DNA of 64,000 nucleotides from UBA6170 sp942491385 (GCA_942491385.1 CALOAF010000002.1:248001-312000), one strand, 5' to 3'. Shown: positions 28,001 to 37,105, numbered from the stretch's first letter. Program-made: numbers and translations. Notes: generated from the sequence alone by a model not told the origin.

Positions 28001-28496
28001 AAACGAACTAACCCCACGCCCACCTCTACTGCTAGAAGTTCAAATCAATAACGGAGCAGGAACAAGAAATGTCTTCCTGCTGAATAATCATTTTCTCTCC
28101 ATGAGTGGTGGTGAGAAAGCCACAGAACCACGCCGCATCGCTCAGGCTGCCTGGAATGCCGAACAGGTAAATCAAATTTTGCAACAGAATCCGGATGCAT
28201 TCGTGATAGTGATGGGTGACCTGAACTCCTACTACGACTCCCCACCCATCGACACTCTGCGATCAGCTGGGATGATTCATGTGTTTGATCAGCTATCAGC
28301 GAACGAACGCTATACCTATATATACCAGGGTGTGGCACAGGTGTTGGACCATATTCTGCTGAACGAAAAGCACCAAAACGCTATTTCCAGTGTGGATATC
28401 CTGCATGTGAATGCCGATTACCCCCTGCAATTGCCAGGGGATACCTCGGTGCTGCACAAATCAGACCACGACCCGGTGGTTGTTACCTTCCGGTAA
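25029..28496 (+). CDS. Large multidomain extracellular nuclease-like lipoprotein (ExeM/NucH type)
   Basis: This 1155-residue protein has a lipoprotein signal (GLILLVSCTQ). Domains in order: lamin-tail domain (about 47-175, LVISEVMAG ... DFIELFNPS), DUF11-like domain (215-315), OB-fold domain (340-530), a second CARDB-like beta domain (540-640), another OB-type domain (665-860), and a C-terminal endonuclease/exonuclease/phosphatase domain (880-1155: MTWNVENLFD, IGFQEVEN, VMGDLNSYYDSP, LDHILLN, KSDHDPVVV). The catalytic Asn, Glu, Asp and His are in place. It probably degrades extracellular DNA for nutrition. A terminator follows. Confidence 0.88.
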   Translation: MLIIRKLVLGFMGLILLVSCTQENITTPTLMSEPTTMTDQLVTDHLVISEVMAGAVGNNNLDFIELFNPSQEFVNLKDYSLWYQLKKDQEDVLIYTWETSAFIPPNGHYLLLRENQEIEAEVDAYFDYSLVPQRGSLALRLRDAGIVDQVSWGDTDAIFFESTRASAFYDDGSLERLPGGIAGNGQDTNDNSKDFMVNNSPSPQTSASPSTPSNERELELYVNVAKTVTPGSPLTYEIQVTNPTQEKKKSIRLHFPLPKDLIFQSSSLEPSQDEDQLLFLLGDLDAGSTMKLKVTFETPWKYATITVPGIVIDSEQINSPIFSGPVRTQVQGGAVPIGIARNLLDGQSVIVEGTATMYTGGFYAGSSGTKFYIEDNTGGVQVYVPGGAGKVEVPLGAYVRVQGIPQPYRGAIEIIPSPEDVSIIRSSDDPFAWESYPITFKELLNQPEAFSGELITLSGEVARVEEFSFSYEMDLVEDEIIIPVYIDKLTEINLEIIEPGQYYQITGIVEIVDDDFQIYSRVQSDLVEIQAPSVTMAAHLPTNYDSTQDFTIEININNHLPESIFDLDLSLAIPNGLTVNQVSDNGKLENGQLSWEYDALSGNGTEKIFSLSGRISVNIDFLFLEKYSLTYKNQQEIITGNPVYSFPGDSVPVWAVQGRTSRSPYLLQPVKTSGVVTAVFPEMEGFFIQGEPDEDPATSQGLFVYQPVVDSSIQPGDLISVQGTVHEPHTETQLFLEEWWIITSNQSIPVAIVLDPPMDETESANYYETLEGMLVTVDNPVKAVSPTNKYGETAVVLPLFNDTHLMQGEQNGMAIRVDDASFVTHNDQASMLYAATTGDLLYDISGPLTFNYGYFKIEPLAAPRVEQKSQQIEALPPTSSDEFRVMTWNVENLFDFLEPHPSDPALPTVAEYRVGLEKIANTILLADSPAVIGFQEVENIGVLEDLAETPGLSNLGYQAVLLEGTDSRGIDVGYLVRGDVQIMNVQQLPAPNELTPRPPLLLEVQINNGAGTRNVFLLNNHFLSMSGGEKATEPRRIAQAAWNAEQVNQILQQNPDAFVIVMGDLNSYYDSPPIDTLRSAGMIHVFDQLSANERYTYIYQGVAQVLDHILLNEKHQNAISSVDILHVNADYPLQLPGDTSVLHKSDHDPVVVTFR

Positions 28497-28533
28497 TTGT
28501 TACCAGACTAATTTACTACTCCGGAAAAAGTGA

Positions 28534-28596
28534 TTGAGATTGCCGGGTTGAATAGCAAAAAGGAACATAGATCTACCCAGTAATCTCAATTTTTTT
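28534..28596 (+). terminator. Terminator after the extracellular nuclease gene
   Basis: TTGAGATTGCCGGGT (28534-28548) pairs with ACCCAGTAATCTCAA (28575-28589), with one mismatch and one G-T pair. A run of seven T follows (28590-28596). The loop is long (26 bases). It lies 38 bases after the stop. Confidence 0.75.
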
Positions 28597-28654
28597 CTTC
28601 TATTCAAGAATTTGCGATAATTATTCCAGCAGTAATCGGATAGACCTACTTTTA

Positions 28655-30547
28655 TTAATACGGATAAGTAAAGCTGGTATTTGCAACGGTTATCATGCTA
28701 ATCAATAACGCATTCACAAATCCACCCAGATAAATATTTCCAGTTAATTGGTAAAATTTGATGCCAGTAACAGCGGCGATTGCCAAAATCGGTATGAATG
28801 GGAATAATAGGATTGGGAATAATGCCATCCCTCCCCCGATCATGCCACTCATGAACAGACCAGAGAATGTGCTGTCCGTGAATAGAATAGGCAAATATTG
28901 TAATGCCAGGAAAACACTCACGCCGACGATATTAAAGAAAATACTAACCCAGATTTGCTTGCGATTGCTCCAGTTTTCAAAGCGATTGCGATTGACAGCG
29001 AGACTGTTGAGAATAAAATACCCCAGGAAAAATGGTGCATATTTCAGCGCTACCCAGATCTTTTCCGCAGAAAATACACGAACCGCAAAACTCCAGATGC
29101 GGAAGTCAGTTTTCAGAAAATAATCCGCAGCGAATACCAGCAGATAAGTAATGGAGACAACCGCGACAGCTATAAAAATGGTTTTAAACAACGGTTTCCA
29201 TCCAATCTTCAACCCTAATTCTTCACCTCTCCTTTTCAACTTGCCACTGGTAATACGCACAATCAGCAATCCAATTAATCCCGAACCCAACGCCCAGACA
29301 GCGATGGGACTGGTGGTATCCTGCGGCCAGAAAGGGTTGACCAGGCTCAGGCCAATCACAAAGAAGGGAATTATCATGATACCGGTCAACAAACCACCTG
29401 CAATCCCCCAAATCCAAAATTTTCTTTTTTGTTTTGCACTAGCCAACGCTGATACAGATGTGATTGATTCCACACGCAGTTCTCTAAAAAACGGGATGGA
29501 AAGAAGCACTTCTGTGAGAGGAACAAGAAATATAAAGAATCCAATCAATCCGAGCAGGTTGAATATTTCTTTCAACCACCATATCTGATTGCTATCTGGT
29601 AAGGGATTTGGTGCGCCTAAACTTGTTTCAAAAAACTCGATTGTATAACGGGACGTCGTCGTGGAAAAGTGGTTCCAGGGGTGAATTTCCCAGGGGGAAT
29701 AAAATACAATTCCGTATCCAGTCTTAGCATTATCGTAGGTTTTACCTTCCACTACTTCATCTGTTGAATAAATAGACTCGTCTTCTGTTTGCAAGGCAAC
29801 AAAATTTTTGATAATGTCATTTTCCAGTAGATTCACGATCGGACCACCCATCAGTGCGATGGCGAACTCATCATACCTGGCTTCAATCACCCCGAGATCT
29901 GCCAGATAAGGCGCGCTGCCCTTCTGTTCTGCCCCCATAATATTAATACCACCAGCCAATCCGGAAGGAACATTCCCGATGATCAACCCGGCAGCCACTT
30001 TATTGAGTGATTTTGCTTCTTGTGGTGATTTTCCCTGAGCGATTGCTTCTTTCTCCAGGTCACTGTAATACGCAAGGGTAAAATCCGCAAATCCGCCACC
30101 CATCGAGTGGCCGGTGACCCCGATGCGGGATTGATCCACAAAAGGCAGTGTAAACACATATTCGACTGCATCGATCATGCCTCCATCACTGACCGTAACC
30201 AGGGCGCCATTTTCATCTACCGGGACGGAGGAATGACCATGTTTATAGGCATCCATAGCAAAGACGACATATCCACGTCGCGAAAGCTCCACATAGGTAA
30301 TATCCTGCATTTCACGATTATTGAGGTAACCATGACTGGTGATCACTGCTGGCGCAGGGTTACTGGGAGAAGCATTCTTTGGTATTAGCAAATAACCAGT
30401 CAGGGTACCATTGCTGGTTTCCAGTGTTATGTCTACAATCTTTGCTTTGCCAAAGTTATTCTGGATCAATCCTGAGAAAAGCATACTGGTAAGACATAGC
30501 AGTAGTGCCACAATGATTATTTTTTTCGATTTCGTGCTGATTAACAT
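28655..30547 (-). CDS. Alpha/beta hydrolase fused to a polytopic membrane domain
   Basis: This 630-residue protein has an N-terminal signal anchor (IIIVALLLCLTSMLFSGLI). A dienelactone-hydrolase-like alpha/beta hydrolase domain follows (about 35-310): HG at AVITSHGYLNN and the nucleophile elbow GVTGHSMGGGFA. After that come about eight to nine transmembrane helices (about 335-630). The soluble part should face outside and the C-terminal half is an integral membrane domain of unknown role. I know such hydrolase-membrane fusions from Chloroflexota and Firmicutes but not their substrate. Confidence 0.8.
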   Translation of the reverse strand: MLISTKSKKIIIVALLLCLTSMLFSGLIQNNFGKAKIVDITLETSNGTLTGYLLIPKNASPSNPAPAVITSHGYLNNREMQDITYVELSRRGYVVFAMDAYKHGHSSVPVDENGALVTVSDGGMIDAVEYVFTLPFVDQSRIGVTGHSMGGGFADFTLAYYSDLEKEAIAQGKSPQEAKSLNKVAAGLIIGNVPSGLAGGINIMGAEQKGSAPYLADLGVIEARYDEFAIALMGGPIVNLLENDIIKNFVALQTEDESIYSTDEVVEGKTYDNAKTGYGIVFYSPWEIHPWNHFSTTTSRYTIEFFETSLGAPNPLPDSNQIWWLKEIFNLLGLIGFFIFLVPLTEVLLSIPFFRELRVESITSVSALASAKQKRKFWIWGIAGGLLTGIMIIPFFVIGLSLVNPFWPQDTTSPIAVWALGSGLIGLLIVRITSGKLKRRGEELGLKIGWKPLFKTIFIAVAVVSITYLLVFAADYFLKTDFRIWSFAVRVFSAEKIWVALKYAPFFLGYFILNSLAVNRNRFENWSNRKQIWVSIFFNIVGVSVFLALQYLPILFTDSTFSGLFMSGMIGGGMALFPILLFPFIPILAIAAVTGIKFYQLTGNIYLGGFVNALLISMITVANTSFTYPY

Positions 30548-30577
30548 GCTGCCTCCGATGAATTTTATTAATAATTT

Positions 30578-31399
30578 TTAGAAAATTTTCTGGTTAATGT
30601 TATAAGCGGAGCAGATCGCATGAATTTCGTCACTCGTTAAACCATCTGCCATTTCAGTGTTGATCAAATTCAGATACTCATAATGTGCAGCCGTTTCAGC
30701 ATATTCCAGTAGGTCAATCGCACGATCTACAGACACATCCGAACGCACCATTACGCCATGCTTAGACCAAATCACAATCTGGTGATCTCGCATAATATTT
30801 AAATTCCTAGCCATCAATTTTGCTGATGCCGGTACTTCAAAAGGTAACAATCCAATCCCCTCTGGCAGATTTAAAATCGTTTCTGGTTGCCAGCGAAATA
30901 AATGTCTATTAAGATATTTCCAATCCTGATAGACTGGAATGTGGCTCAAGTAAGTCAGATTCACCGGTTGGGCGTGAATGAGAGCCTGAAAATTTGTATT
31001 GGAGGTGCATAATCGATCATAATGGACAGCCAGATGGGAGTTGAATTCACTGGTAACACGTTCAAATAGGCAATCTTGGGCTGTATACATTTTTGCGGTT
31101 CCACCTCCTTGGTTTACTACCAGACAAGCCAGATTTGCCGTGGGATTGTTGCGAATATCTCGCAAGCGCATGCCAGAACCAGTGACGATAAAAATACTAC
31201 CTGCAATTTCTGGAACCGATTGGGGAAGCTCGATTTTACGAATGAGTGGAAAACGCTGGTTTAATTCAAGCTGCCAACGCACACAAACGGAAATATTCCC
31301 TGCTGCACCTTCACTAGCGCCCATGGATGCCAGGTGATGTCCAGCTTTACCGATCAATTTTAGTAAATCATCTAATTCTGGGTATGGAGGTTTAATCAT
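30578..31399 (-). CDS. Class II aldolase, rhamnulose-1-phosphate-aldolase-like
   Basis: This 273-residue protein aligns by eye with E. coli RhaD (274 residues): GAAGNIS near 31-37, IVTGSGMRLRDI near 71-82, catalytic Glu118 in VTSEFNSHL, His142, and His214 in WSKHGVM. RhaD cleaves L-rhamnulose-1-phosphate to DHAP and lactaldehyde using zinc. The second zinc His of the HxH pair is Gln144 here (IHAQPVNL). This may be a subfamily trait and could alter metal or substrate. It appears monocistronic, with an inverted repeat just upstream. The fucosidase and mutarotase cluster at 61-64 kb would supply related deoxysugars. Confidence 0.8.
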   Translation of the reverse strand: MIKPPYPELDDLLKLIGKAGHHLASMGASEGAAGNISVCVRWQLELNQRFPLIRKIELPQSVPEIAGSIFIVTGSGMRLRDIRNNPTANLACLVVNQGGGTAKMYTAQDCLFERVTSEFNSHLAVHYDRLCTSNTNFQALIHAQPVNLTYLSHIPVYQDWKYLNRHLFRWQPETILNLPEGIGLLPFEVPASAKLMARNLNIMRDHQIVIWSKHGVMVRSDVSVDRAIDLLEYAETAAHYEYLNLINTEMADGLTSDEIHAICSAYNINQKIF

Positions 31400-31410
31400 A
31401 ATTTTATCCT

Positions 31411-31427
31411 TATTGGGTCAACCAATA
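31411..31427. promoter_or_regulatory. Inverted repeat directly upstream of the aldolase gene
   Basis: TATTGG-GTCAA-CCAATA has perfect 6-bp arms and ends about 12 bases from the aldolase start, next to its AAGGAT ribosome-binding site. A repressor bound here would block transcription or initiation. The regulator is not in view. Confidence 0.4.
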
Positions 31428-31538
31428 AACATGGAAAGACAAATCAATTAGACCTTCTTAATTTTACGTGAAAATCAATAAATCACGAGTCATATTCAGT
31501 ACCTCAATGCAAGCCGACAAAAGCCAGTTCATGATGAG

Positions 31539-31787
31539 TTAGTTCTTTCTTTCTGGATTTATTCGCCCCCAGAAATCCGTGGTTAACATAATATCTGAAT
31601 GATCAGGTGGTGGTGGAGGTACATCGGTTGGCATGGGTGTAGGCTCAACAACGACTGTCACGATGACAGTCTCGACGACTTTCTCTACCACTGGTGGTGC
31701 TTGCGTCGGTGTGCAGCCAGCGATCAACAGCACACTTAACAAAAGCGCCCCGATTATTAAATAAATCCGAGCTTTTGTTACATACAT
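31539..31787 (-). CDS. Small lipoprotein, possibly a truncated solute-binding protein
   Basis: The protein has 82 residues: a lipoprotein signal with lipobox LLIAGC, then VVEKVVETVIVTVVVEPTP and a Pro-rich stretch, ending DFWGRINPERKN. The Val/Glu/Thr tether is what precedes many Anaerolineae substrate-binding lipoproteins, so this may be the surviving start of one. It may equally be a genuine small surface lipoprotein. No partner gene is adjacent. Confidence 0.55.
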   Translation of the reverse strand: MYVTKARIYLIIGALLLSVLLIAGCTPTQAPPVVEKVVETVIVTVVVEPTPMPTDVPPPPPDHSDIMLTTDFWGRINPERKN

Positions 31788-32047
31788 TCTTTCCTCCTCT
31801 ATTGATGGTTTGATGCAAGTATCTTAGAAATAAGAACTCCTTGTTTTGTTCAAGATATCACAATCCAATATTAAATACATTGACTTTCATCAATTACATT
31901 AAAATTAGATTAATAAAAACAGATTCACTAAACCCCAATTTTCAATCCTACATAATGCTTCTGATTCATGACCAAATTGAATAGATTTTTTCAAAAATCT
32001 ATTCAATAAAAATTTTTTTAAGATGCGATTTCGCTTGCCAAATCAGA

Positions 32048-32938
32048 ATGGCCTATATAGTATTAGCAGATAATATGTTTCTGATTCTATTTAGTATGGC
32101 TATTGTGATCTTGTCTGTATGGATGTTTAGCAATACAGAAAGCCTATTGATGCTGCCGTTAACTACCCCAGATCAATTTTTATCAGAAATGCCTTATATA
32201 ACTTTATCAATCCCTGGCAAAGATGTCATCCTAATCCAACCCAGTTCGACTATTTTGGTTTACTTATTAGGATTGATCATGATCACCATTGGGGTTTATT
32301 TTCTGGTGACAAAAATGAACCAGCAGTCTCGCTATTATTGGGCAATCGGATTAATCTTGTGGGGCATCAGTGCAATTGTAGCCGGGACAAGTTATCAGGC
32401 TTTTGGTTACGAATTAAAATGTCGCGGACAAGAGCACTGTCTGTTTACGAGTAATTTTGAGCTTGTGTACATGCTGCTTACAGCATTCTGTATCAATTTT
32501 TTGGTTGCCGCAACGGGATATACCAGCACGGGAGTTATAGGAAGAAAAAGATTAGTGAAATTTGCATTAATTGATAGCGGTGCCTACTCCATGTATATGT
32601 TTGTTGGAGCTGTACTACCAGTAAAATTCTTAATTTCCTATGAGGGTTTTATGGCTTTTATTGGGGTGAATTTCCTGATTATGTTCATTCTGAACATCCT
32701 CCATTACAAAAAGCACAAAGACAACTTAAATCGTAATCTACTTATCATATGGATCAGTTTTTCAATTGTCAACATCGGCTATTTCGTTTTTTTGCTGGGG
32801 GATATTGGGGCAAATCTCTACTATAATTTCGGAGTATGGTTCAATGAAAATGATGCACTGCATGTTTTGTTGATCCTCTGGGCGTGCCTGATTTTTGTAT
32901 TATTGAGAAAAGATCTGAGCGATAAAGTTAATCTATAA
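32048..32938 (+). CDS. Polytopic membrane protein, unknown
   Basis: This 296-residue protein has about eight hydrophobic segments, starting with YIVLADNMFLILFSMAIVIL. A short soluble stretch (about 35-70) follows the first helix, and a Cys-containing loop (KCRGQEHC, about 131-138) lies between helices 3 and 4. Polar residues within the helices are few. I recognise no family. It is monocistronic. Confidence 0.6.
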   Translation: MAYIVLADNMFLILFSMAIVILSVWMFSNTESLLMLPLTTPDQFLSEMPYITLSIPGKDVILIQPSSTILVYLLGLIMITIGVYFLVTKMNQQSRYYWAIGLILWGISAIVAGTSYQAFGYELKCRGQEHCLFTSNFELVYMLLTAFCINFLVAATGYTSTGVIGRKRLVKFALIDSGAYSMYMFVGAVLPVKFLISYEGFMAFIGVNFLIMFILNILHYKKHKDNLNRNLLIIWISFSIVNIGYFVFLLGDIGANLYYNFGVWFNENDALHVLLILWACLIFVLLRKDLSDKVNL

Positions 32939-32958
32939 CCTATAAAAACCTAGGTCCT

Positions 32959-33090
32959 TTACAAACCCCGGAATCCTCTGTCGACGTAATATGAATCTGC
33001 ACCTTTGTGAAATCTGAAATCAGTTTTATAGCAACGATCCCCAAAGATAGCTCTACCGAGCTTTCGAATATCAGCTGGTGGTTTTTTGCC
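32959..33090 (-). pseudogene. C-terminal fragment of a DUF4256 protein
   Basis: The minus strand reads PADIRKLGRAIFGDRCYKTD, then FHKGADSYYVDRGFRGL and a TAA at 32959-32961. This matches the C-terminus of DUF4256 proteins and of the larger remnant at 51110-51570 in this window. Upstream the frame hits a stop, so only about 43 codons remain. A gene has been lost here. Confidence 0.8.
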
Positions 33091-33131
33091 AAATTAAGGT
33101 TTTTAAATCAAATTTAGAAAAAAATTACCCA

Positions 33132-33551
33132 TTAAAGAAAAGCTGCTATACCAAATAGGATAACAATCGTCAAAATCATCACACCTAAAATAATTGAGTA
33201 ATTCTTAGGTCTGATTTGGTCTTCACGATCCATCTTTCTAATCAATGGAAATAAGCGCCAAAAAAAAGTCAGGGTTGCAATCCCTAACGCAATTAAACTT
33301 AATTGTTGAAGTTCAAGGTCACCAAAAAAGACAATTACACCTAACAGGAGAAGAAAAATTAATTTTGTCCCAGCCACCCAATTCACCAGGTATTTAACAA
33401 AATCATGAATTTCCGGGTATTGCTTTGATCTTTCCCAGGCAGAAAACACGCCAACGGCATTTGCTCTTTTTGATCCTGGGGTGAAATACAAAGCCAGAAC
33501 ATTTGATAACTCAAGAATTATGAATGCGAAAATTACAACTTTTATAAACAT
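33132..33551 (-). CDS. Four-helix membrane protein, unknown
   Basis: This 139-residue protein has hydrophobic segments at about 1-20, 55-75, 80-97 and 115-137, with charged loops (REDQIRPKNY). No motif is recognised. It lies 75 bases after the FAD oxidoreductase gene in the same direction and may belong to the SDR-oxidoreductase transcript. Confidence 0.6.
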   Translation of the reverse strand: MFIKVVIFAFIILELSNVLALYFTPGSKRANAVGVFSAWERSKQYPEIHDFVKYLVNWVAGTKLIFLLLLGVIVFFGDLELQQLSLIALGIATLTFFWRLFPLIRKMDREDQIRPKNYSIILGVMILTIVILFGIAAFL

Positions 33552-33626
33552 GGTGAAATCTCCGTGAAAAACAGGTTATCAATGATTCGATTTGTAAATC
33601 TTGATTTACTTCAAGAATTATCTGGT

Positions 33627-35234
33627 TTATTTCTGTTTCGTCTGCTCGATAATTTTTTGGGTTGCGTACCAGCCTGTTAACATTGCAATCGGCACCCCTG
33701 CAGGTGAATAAGACCATTGACCTGCTTGATAGATATTTGGGATTGGGGTTAAAACAGATTTTGGTAAATTTTGCAGTTTATTGACCACAGGAACTGGCTT
33801 TTCAAATGTCCAACCAACAATCGCACCCTCAGAACTTCCTGATATTTTGTTGATTGTCAATGGCGTTGATGAAAATTTAAAGAGGATATCTTCATCAATA
33901 TTTTTATAAATTGTTTTTGAGAGAATTTTTATGATCTGATCTTCATAAGTTTGCCTGAATTCAAAGTACCAACCCGCTGATTCAATTTTTTGTATCAGGT
34001 CATAGTCAAAAAGACAGCTGACCATCAAACCTGACTGCCCTTCAGGTGCAAGGCTGGAATCTCGTAGAACCGGAACAGAAATCTCAAACGTGTTTAATTC
34101 AAGATATCTCTCCAGCCAATCGAAAACTTCTATTTTCGATTTATTTTCAAAGTTATTTATAAGTTCATGTCTATCGGCCTGATCGGTTTCTCCTAACCCT
34201 TGTTTCTCAGGCGTGTAAAACAAATGCTCCCCCCCATTTTCCTGGAAATAAGACGGTGAACGATTGACACCCAGGTATAAAATATTAACCGACTCAGCCC
34301 CTCGGGAAGACAAAACACGATGAGTCTCCGCTTCAATTGCGGACGAGGTCTTTTCATCCAATCCTGCTAAGTATAGACTTCGATGCATCGTTTTCAAATC
34401 CGCTGCCCAGATTAAATGATCATAATGATAATCAACACCTTCTGAATCAATAACTTTTGACTCAGATGGGATGATTTCAACTATTTTTTTATTTAGTTGA
34501 ATTTCTCCTCCCGATTCAAGAATTTTTTCTTTCAGGAGATTGCCTAATACCCCAGTTCCACCTTTTGGATAAAAATAATCAAGATAAACATAAAAATATC
34601 CCAGGGCAAAATTCGTTGGTGTTTTTCTAAAAAAATGTTGTGTTAAAATGTCAATTAATGATTGGTTGCCAGTTATACTCTTAAGAAATTCTTCCATGGG
34701 CACGTTGAATTGATTCAACTTTCTCATTGCAATTAAGAATTTAAATGTCCAGGGTATCAGTTTTTTGAATATGAATTTTAAATCACTCTTAAAATCAACA
34801 AAATTCGGGTTATCAAATTCATATAAAACTTTGGTATAGTCAGAAACTTTTGAAATGATAGAAATGATTTCTTCGATTTCTTTCTTGCTTTCTGGGTAAA
34901 GATCGACTAAAACTCGTTTATAAACCTGCAAATCATCCATCGAATGAATTTTGAAGAATTTGTCTTCAACCCCAATCGTTATCTTATTTTCTAAATATTC
35001 AGCTTGAATGCCTAAATCCTGTAATATTGGTTTCACAATACCAGAATTTACAAAAGCCCTTGGGCCGGAATCAAAGAAGAAACCGTCATTTTCAAAAGTT
35101 CCTACCAAACCCCCAACTCGCTCGTTTTTATCAACCAATAACACATTATAGTTTTCTCTGGTTAAATAGGCAGCTGCAGTTAATCCTGCCATACCAGCAC
35201 CGACAATTACGACTTTATTTTCTTTTTCAACCAT
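33627..35234 (-). CDS. FAD-dependent oxidoreductase, phytoene-desaturase-like
   Basis: Starting at the ATG at 35232-35234 (AGGTGG upstream), the protein has about 535 residues. It opens with VVIVGAGMAGLTAAAYLT and GGLVGTFENDGFFFDSGPRAF and ends with YQAGQWSYSPAGVPIAMLTG, the FAD-binding blocks of the CrtI/amine oxidase superfamily. The substrate is unknown. Its start overlaps the upstream SDR gene by 8 bases, so the two probably work on the same lipid- or polyprenoid-type substrate (inference). Confidence 0.8.
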   Translation of the reverse strand: MVEKENKVVIVGAGMAGLTAAAYLTRENYNVLLVDKNERVGGLVGTFENDGFFFDSGPRAFVNSGIVKPILQDLGIQAEYLENKITIGVEDKFFKIHSMDDLQVYKRVLVDLYPESKKEIEEIISIISKVSDYTKVLYEFDNPNFVDFKSDLKFIFKKLIPWTFKFLIAMRKLNQFNVPMEEFLKSITGNQSLIDILTQHFFRKTPTNFALGYFYVYLDYFYPKGGTGVLGNLLKEKILESGGEIQLNKKIVEIIPSESKVIDSEGVDYHYDHLIWAADLKTMHRSLYLAGLDEKTSSAIEAETHRVLSSRGAESVNILYLGVNRSPSYFQENGGEHLFYTPEKQGLGETDQADRHELINNFENKSKIEVFDWLERYLELNTFEISVPVLRDSSLAPEGQSGLMVSCLFDYDLIQKIESAGWYFEFRQTYEDQIIKILSKTIYKNIDEDILFKFSSTPLTINKISGSSEGAIVGWTFEKPVPVVNKLQNLPKSVLTPIPNIYQAGQWSYSPAGVPIAMLTGWYATQKIIEQTKQK

Positions 35235-36165
35235 TAATACCACCTAATTTCAAACTGATCATCCATAATTTTTCTGCTTCATCCTGATCCAAGGCTGGCG
35301 GGGCAAGCTCTTCTTCTGTTGTGAGGTTAAAACTTCCTGAGACATCATCCAAATCAGCGGAAACCCCTAAATAATAGAGTGCGTCTGCAGAAATCGATAA
35401 GGGAATCGCTCCTCGATCAATCACTTTCTTTTTGAATATTTTGTATAACCAGCCATTGCTTTGTCCACTATTTGTCCTGACATTACCCGGGTGCATCGCA
35501 TTAATGGTGATGTGAGAACCTTGAAAATATTCATTAAATTTTATCATCGAAAGTAATTGTGCCATTTTCGCTGTACCATAACTTTTAATGCCAGAATATT
35601 TATGTTTACTCCAGGTTAAATCGTCCATATCAATACCAAATGCAGCAAATCGATATGCCTCCGAATTTACAAACAGGATTCTTCCATTTTTTTGTTTTTT
35701 AAGTTTTTCTCTAAGGTAGTAATTTAATATAAAAGTACTCAAATAATTTGTCTGGAAGACTTCTTCATTGTTGTCGGCAGTGAGTGTTTTTTTTGTCAGA
35801 TATAAACCAGCATTGTGAATTAATACATCAATATTTCTTTCGATACCGGCTAATTGTTCTGCAGCCTTATGAACTTCTGACAATGAAGAAAAATCTGCAA
35901 TAATATATGAACAATTCGTATTGAATTCCCTATTTAATTCTTCGATCATTTCTTTTGTTTTAATTTCATTTCGGTTGATAAACAGTAAATCCGCTCCATG
36001 AGAAGCAAATTTTCGTGCTGTAGCATTACCTATACCGGAGGTTGCACCAGTGATCACTACCAGACGATCGCGAAAATCATCGGTGCAAATTTTTGCGTCT
36101 AATTTGAGATTGCGAATCATTGCAAAGAGGTTAGACCACTTATAATCTTTCCAATATTTGATCAA
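35227..36165 (-). CDS. Short-chain dehydrogenase/reductase (retinol-dehydrogenase-like)
   Basis: This 312-residue classical SDR has the cofactor motif TGATSGIG (about 36-43), NAG (about 117-119), and catalytic YxxxK in SYGTAKMAQ (about 194-202). HPGNVRTN after the active site is typical of the RDH/WWOX-like SDRs. The start is TTG with GGAGG 4 bases upstream. It is the first gene of a pair with the FAD oxidoreductase. Confidence 0.85.
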   Translation of the reverse strand: MIKYWKDYKWSNLFAMIRNLKLDAKICTDDFRDRLVVITGATSGIGNATARKFASHGADLLFINRNEIKTKEMIEELNREFNTNCSYIIADFSSLSEVHKAAEQLAGIERNIDVLIHNAGLYLTKKTLTADNNEEVFQTNYLSTFILNYYLREKLKKQKNGRILFVNSEAYRFAAFGIDMDDLTWSKHKYSGIKSYGTAKMAQLLSMIKFNEYFQGSHITINAMHPGNVRTNSGQSNGWLYKIFKKKVIDRGAIPLSISADALYYLGVSADLDDVSGSFNLTTEEELAPPALDQDEAEKLWMISLKLGGING

Positions 36166-36462
36166 AATTCCTCCAGATTAGGTAAATTTTATCAGGAAAA
36201 AGCCTTTGCATCCAATAATTATAGGTTATTTTTTACAAATTTTTTCATTCGCTAAACCCAAGACCATATCTCTATGATTATTTTCTTCAAGAAAAATCAT
36301 TGAGATTTCACAACAGTATTCCATCAAATCCTTTCTTAAGAATACTTAATTTTTTTCTCTTTATAAATTATCTCATATCAACCTTAAGTGGAGCGAGGTT
36401 TGCATAATCTTTTATTTGATTTAGTAAAATGTTTGTAGTATGTTTAATCTAAAGAGGTTAAT

Positions 36463-37023
36463 ATGACAGAAACACCTGATTATTCCATTACCAGAAAAGA
36501 AAAGAACATTGAGCTACGTCTCTACTCAGCTTATATCAAAGCAGAAGTAGCCATAACAGAAAAAAGCCACCAAAGTGCTGTTTCTAAAGGATTCAGCATT
36601 CTGGCCGACTATATTTTCGGCAACAACATCAAAGCCGAAAAGATAGCAATGACTTCGCCTGTTCAGGTATCACAATCCCAAAAGATCGCTATGACCAAAC
36701 CTGTCACCATCAGTGGAGATGGGAACTACAGAGTTGCTTTCATTATGCCTTCAGAATTCACCCGCGATACTTTACCAATTCCGAAAAATGATGCAATCAA
36801 ATTTACGAGTGTGCCACCCCATACGATGGCGGCAATTCGTTACCCAGGTTATTTCAAGGGAGACAGAATTAGCAAAGCCAAACAGCATCTCAGTAAATGG
36901 TTGGAAAAAGAAGGGTTGGAGACGGAAGGCGATTTCATCGTCGCTGGCTATAATCCACCCTGGGTGCCTGGATTTCTCACACGGAATGAAGTTATGATTG
37001 TGATTAAGACTGAAGAGAGATAA
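36463..37023 (+). CDS. SOUL-family heme-binding protein
   Basis: This 186-residue protein begins TPDYSITRKEKNIELRLY, the SOUL/HEBP start. KIAMTSPV and KIAMTKPVTI follow (about 64 and 74), then FIMPSEFT and RYPGYFKGD. Bacterial SOUL proteins bind heme or other hydrophobic ligands. The C-terminal YNPPWVPGFLTRNEVMI block is complete, so the gene is intact. It lies 82 bases upstream of the exported MsrAB. Confidence 0.9.
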   Translation: MTETPDYSITRKEKNIELRLYSAYIKAEVAITEKSHQSAVSKGFSILADYIFGNNIKAEKIAMTSPVQVSQSQKIAMTKPVTISGDGNYRVAFIMPSEFTRDTLPIPKNDAIKFTSVPPHTMAAIRYPGYFKGDRISKAKQHLSKWLEKEGLETEGDFIVAGYNPPWVPGFLTRNEVMIVIKTEER

Positions 37024-37105
37024 TTAATATCTGTTTAATCAAGGTGTAGTAAAAATGACTAGTTGAAGTCATTTCAAGGCTCAACTAAAACCTGGATTAT
37101 CGGTA

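Noticed and set aside
28758..29588. Overlapping plus-strand frames (121, 87 and 145 codons) opposite the membrane hydrolase
   Set aside because: Antisense shadows of membrane-helix coding sequence, without ribosome-binding sites.
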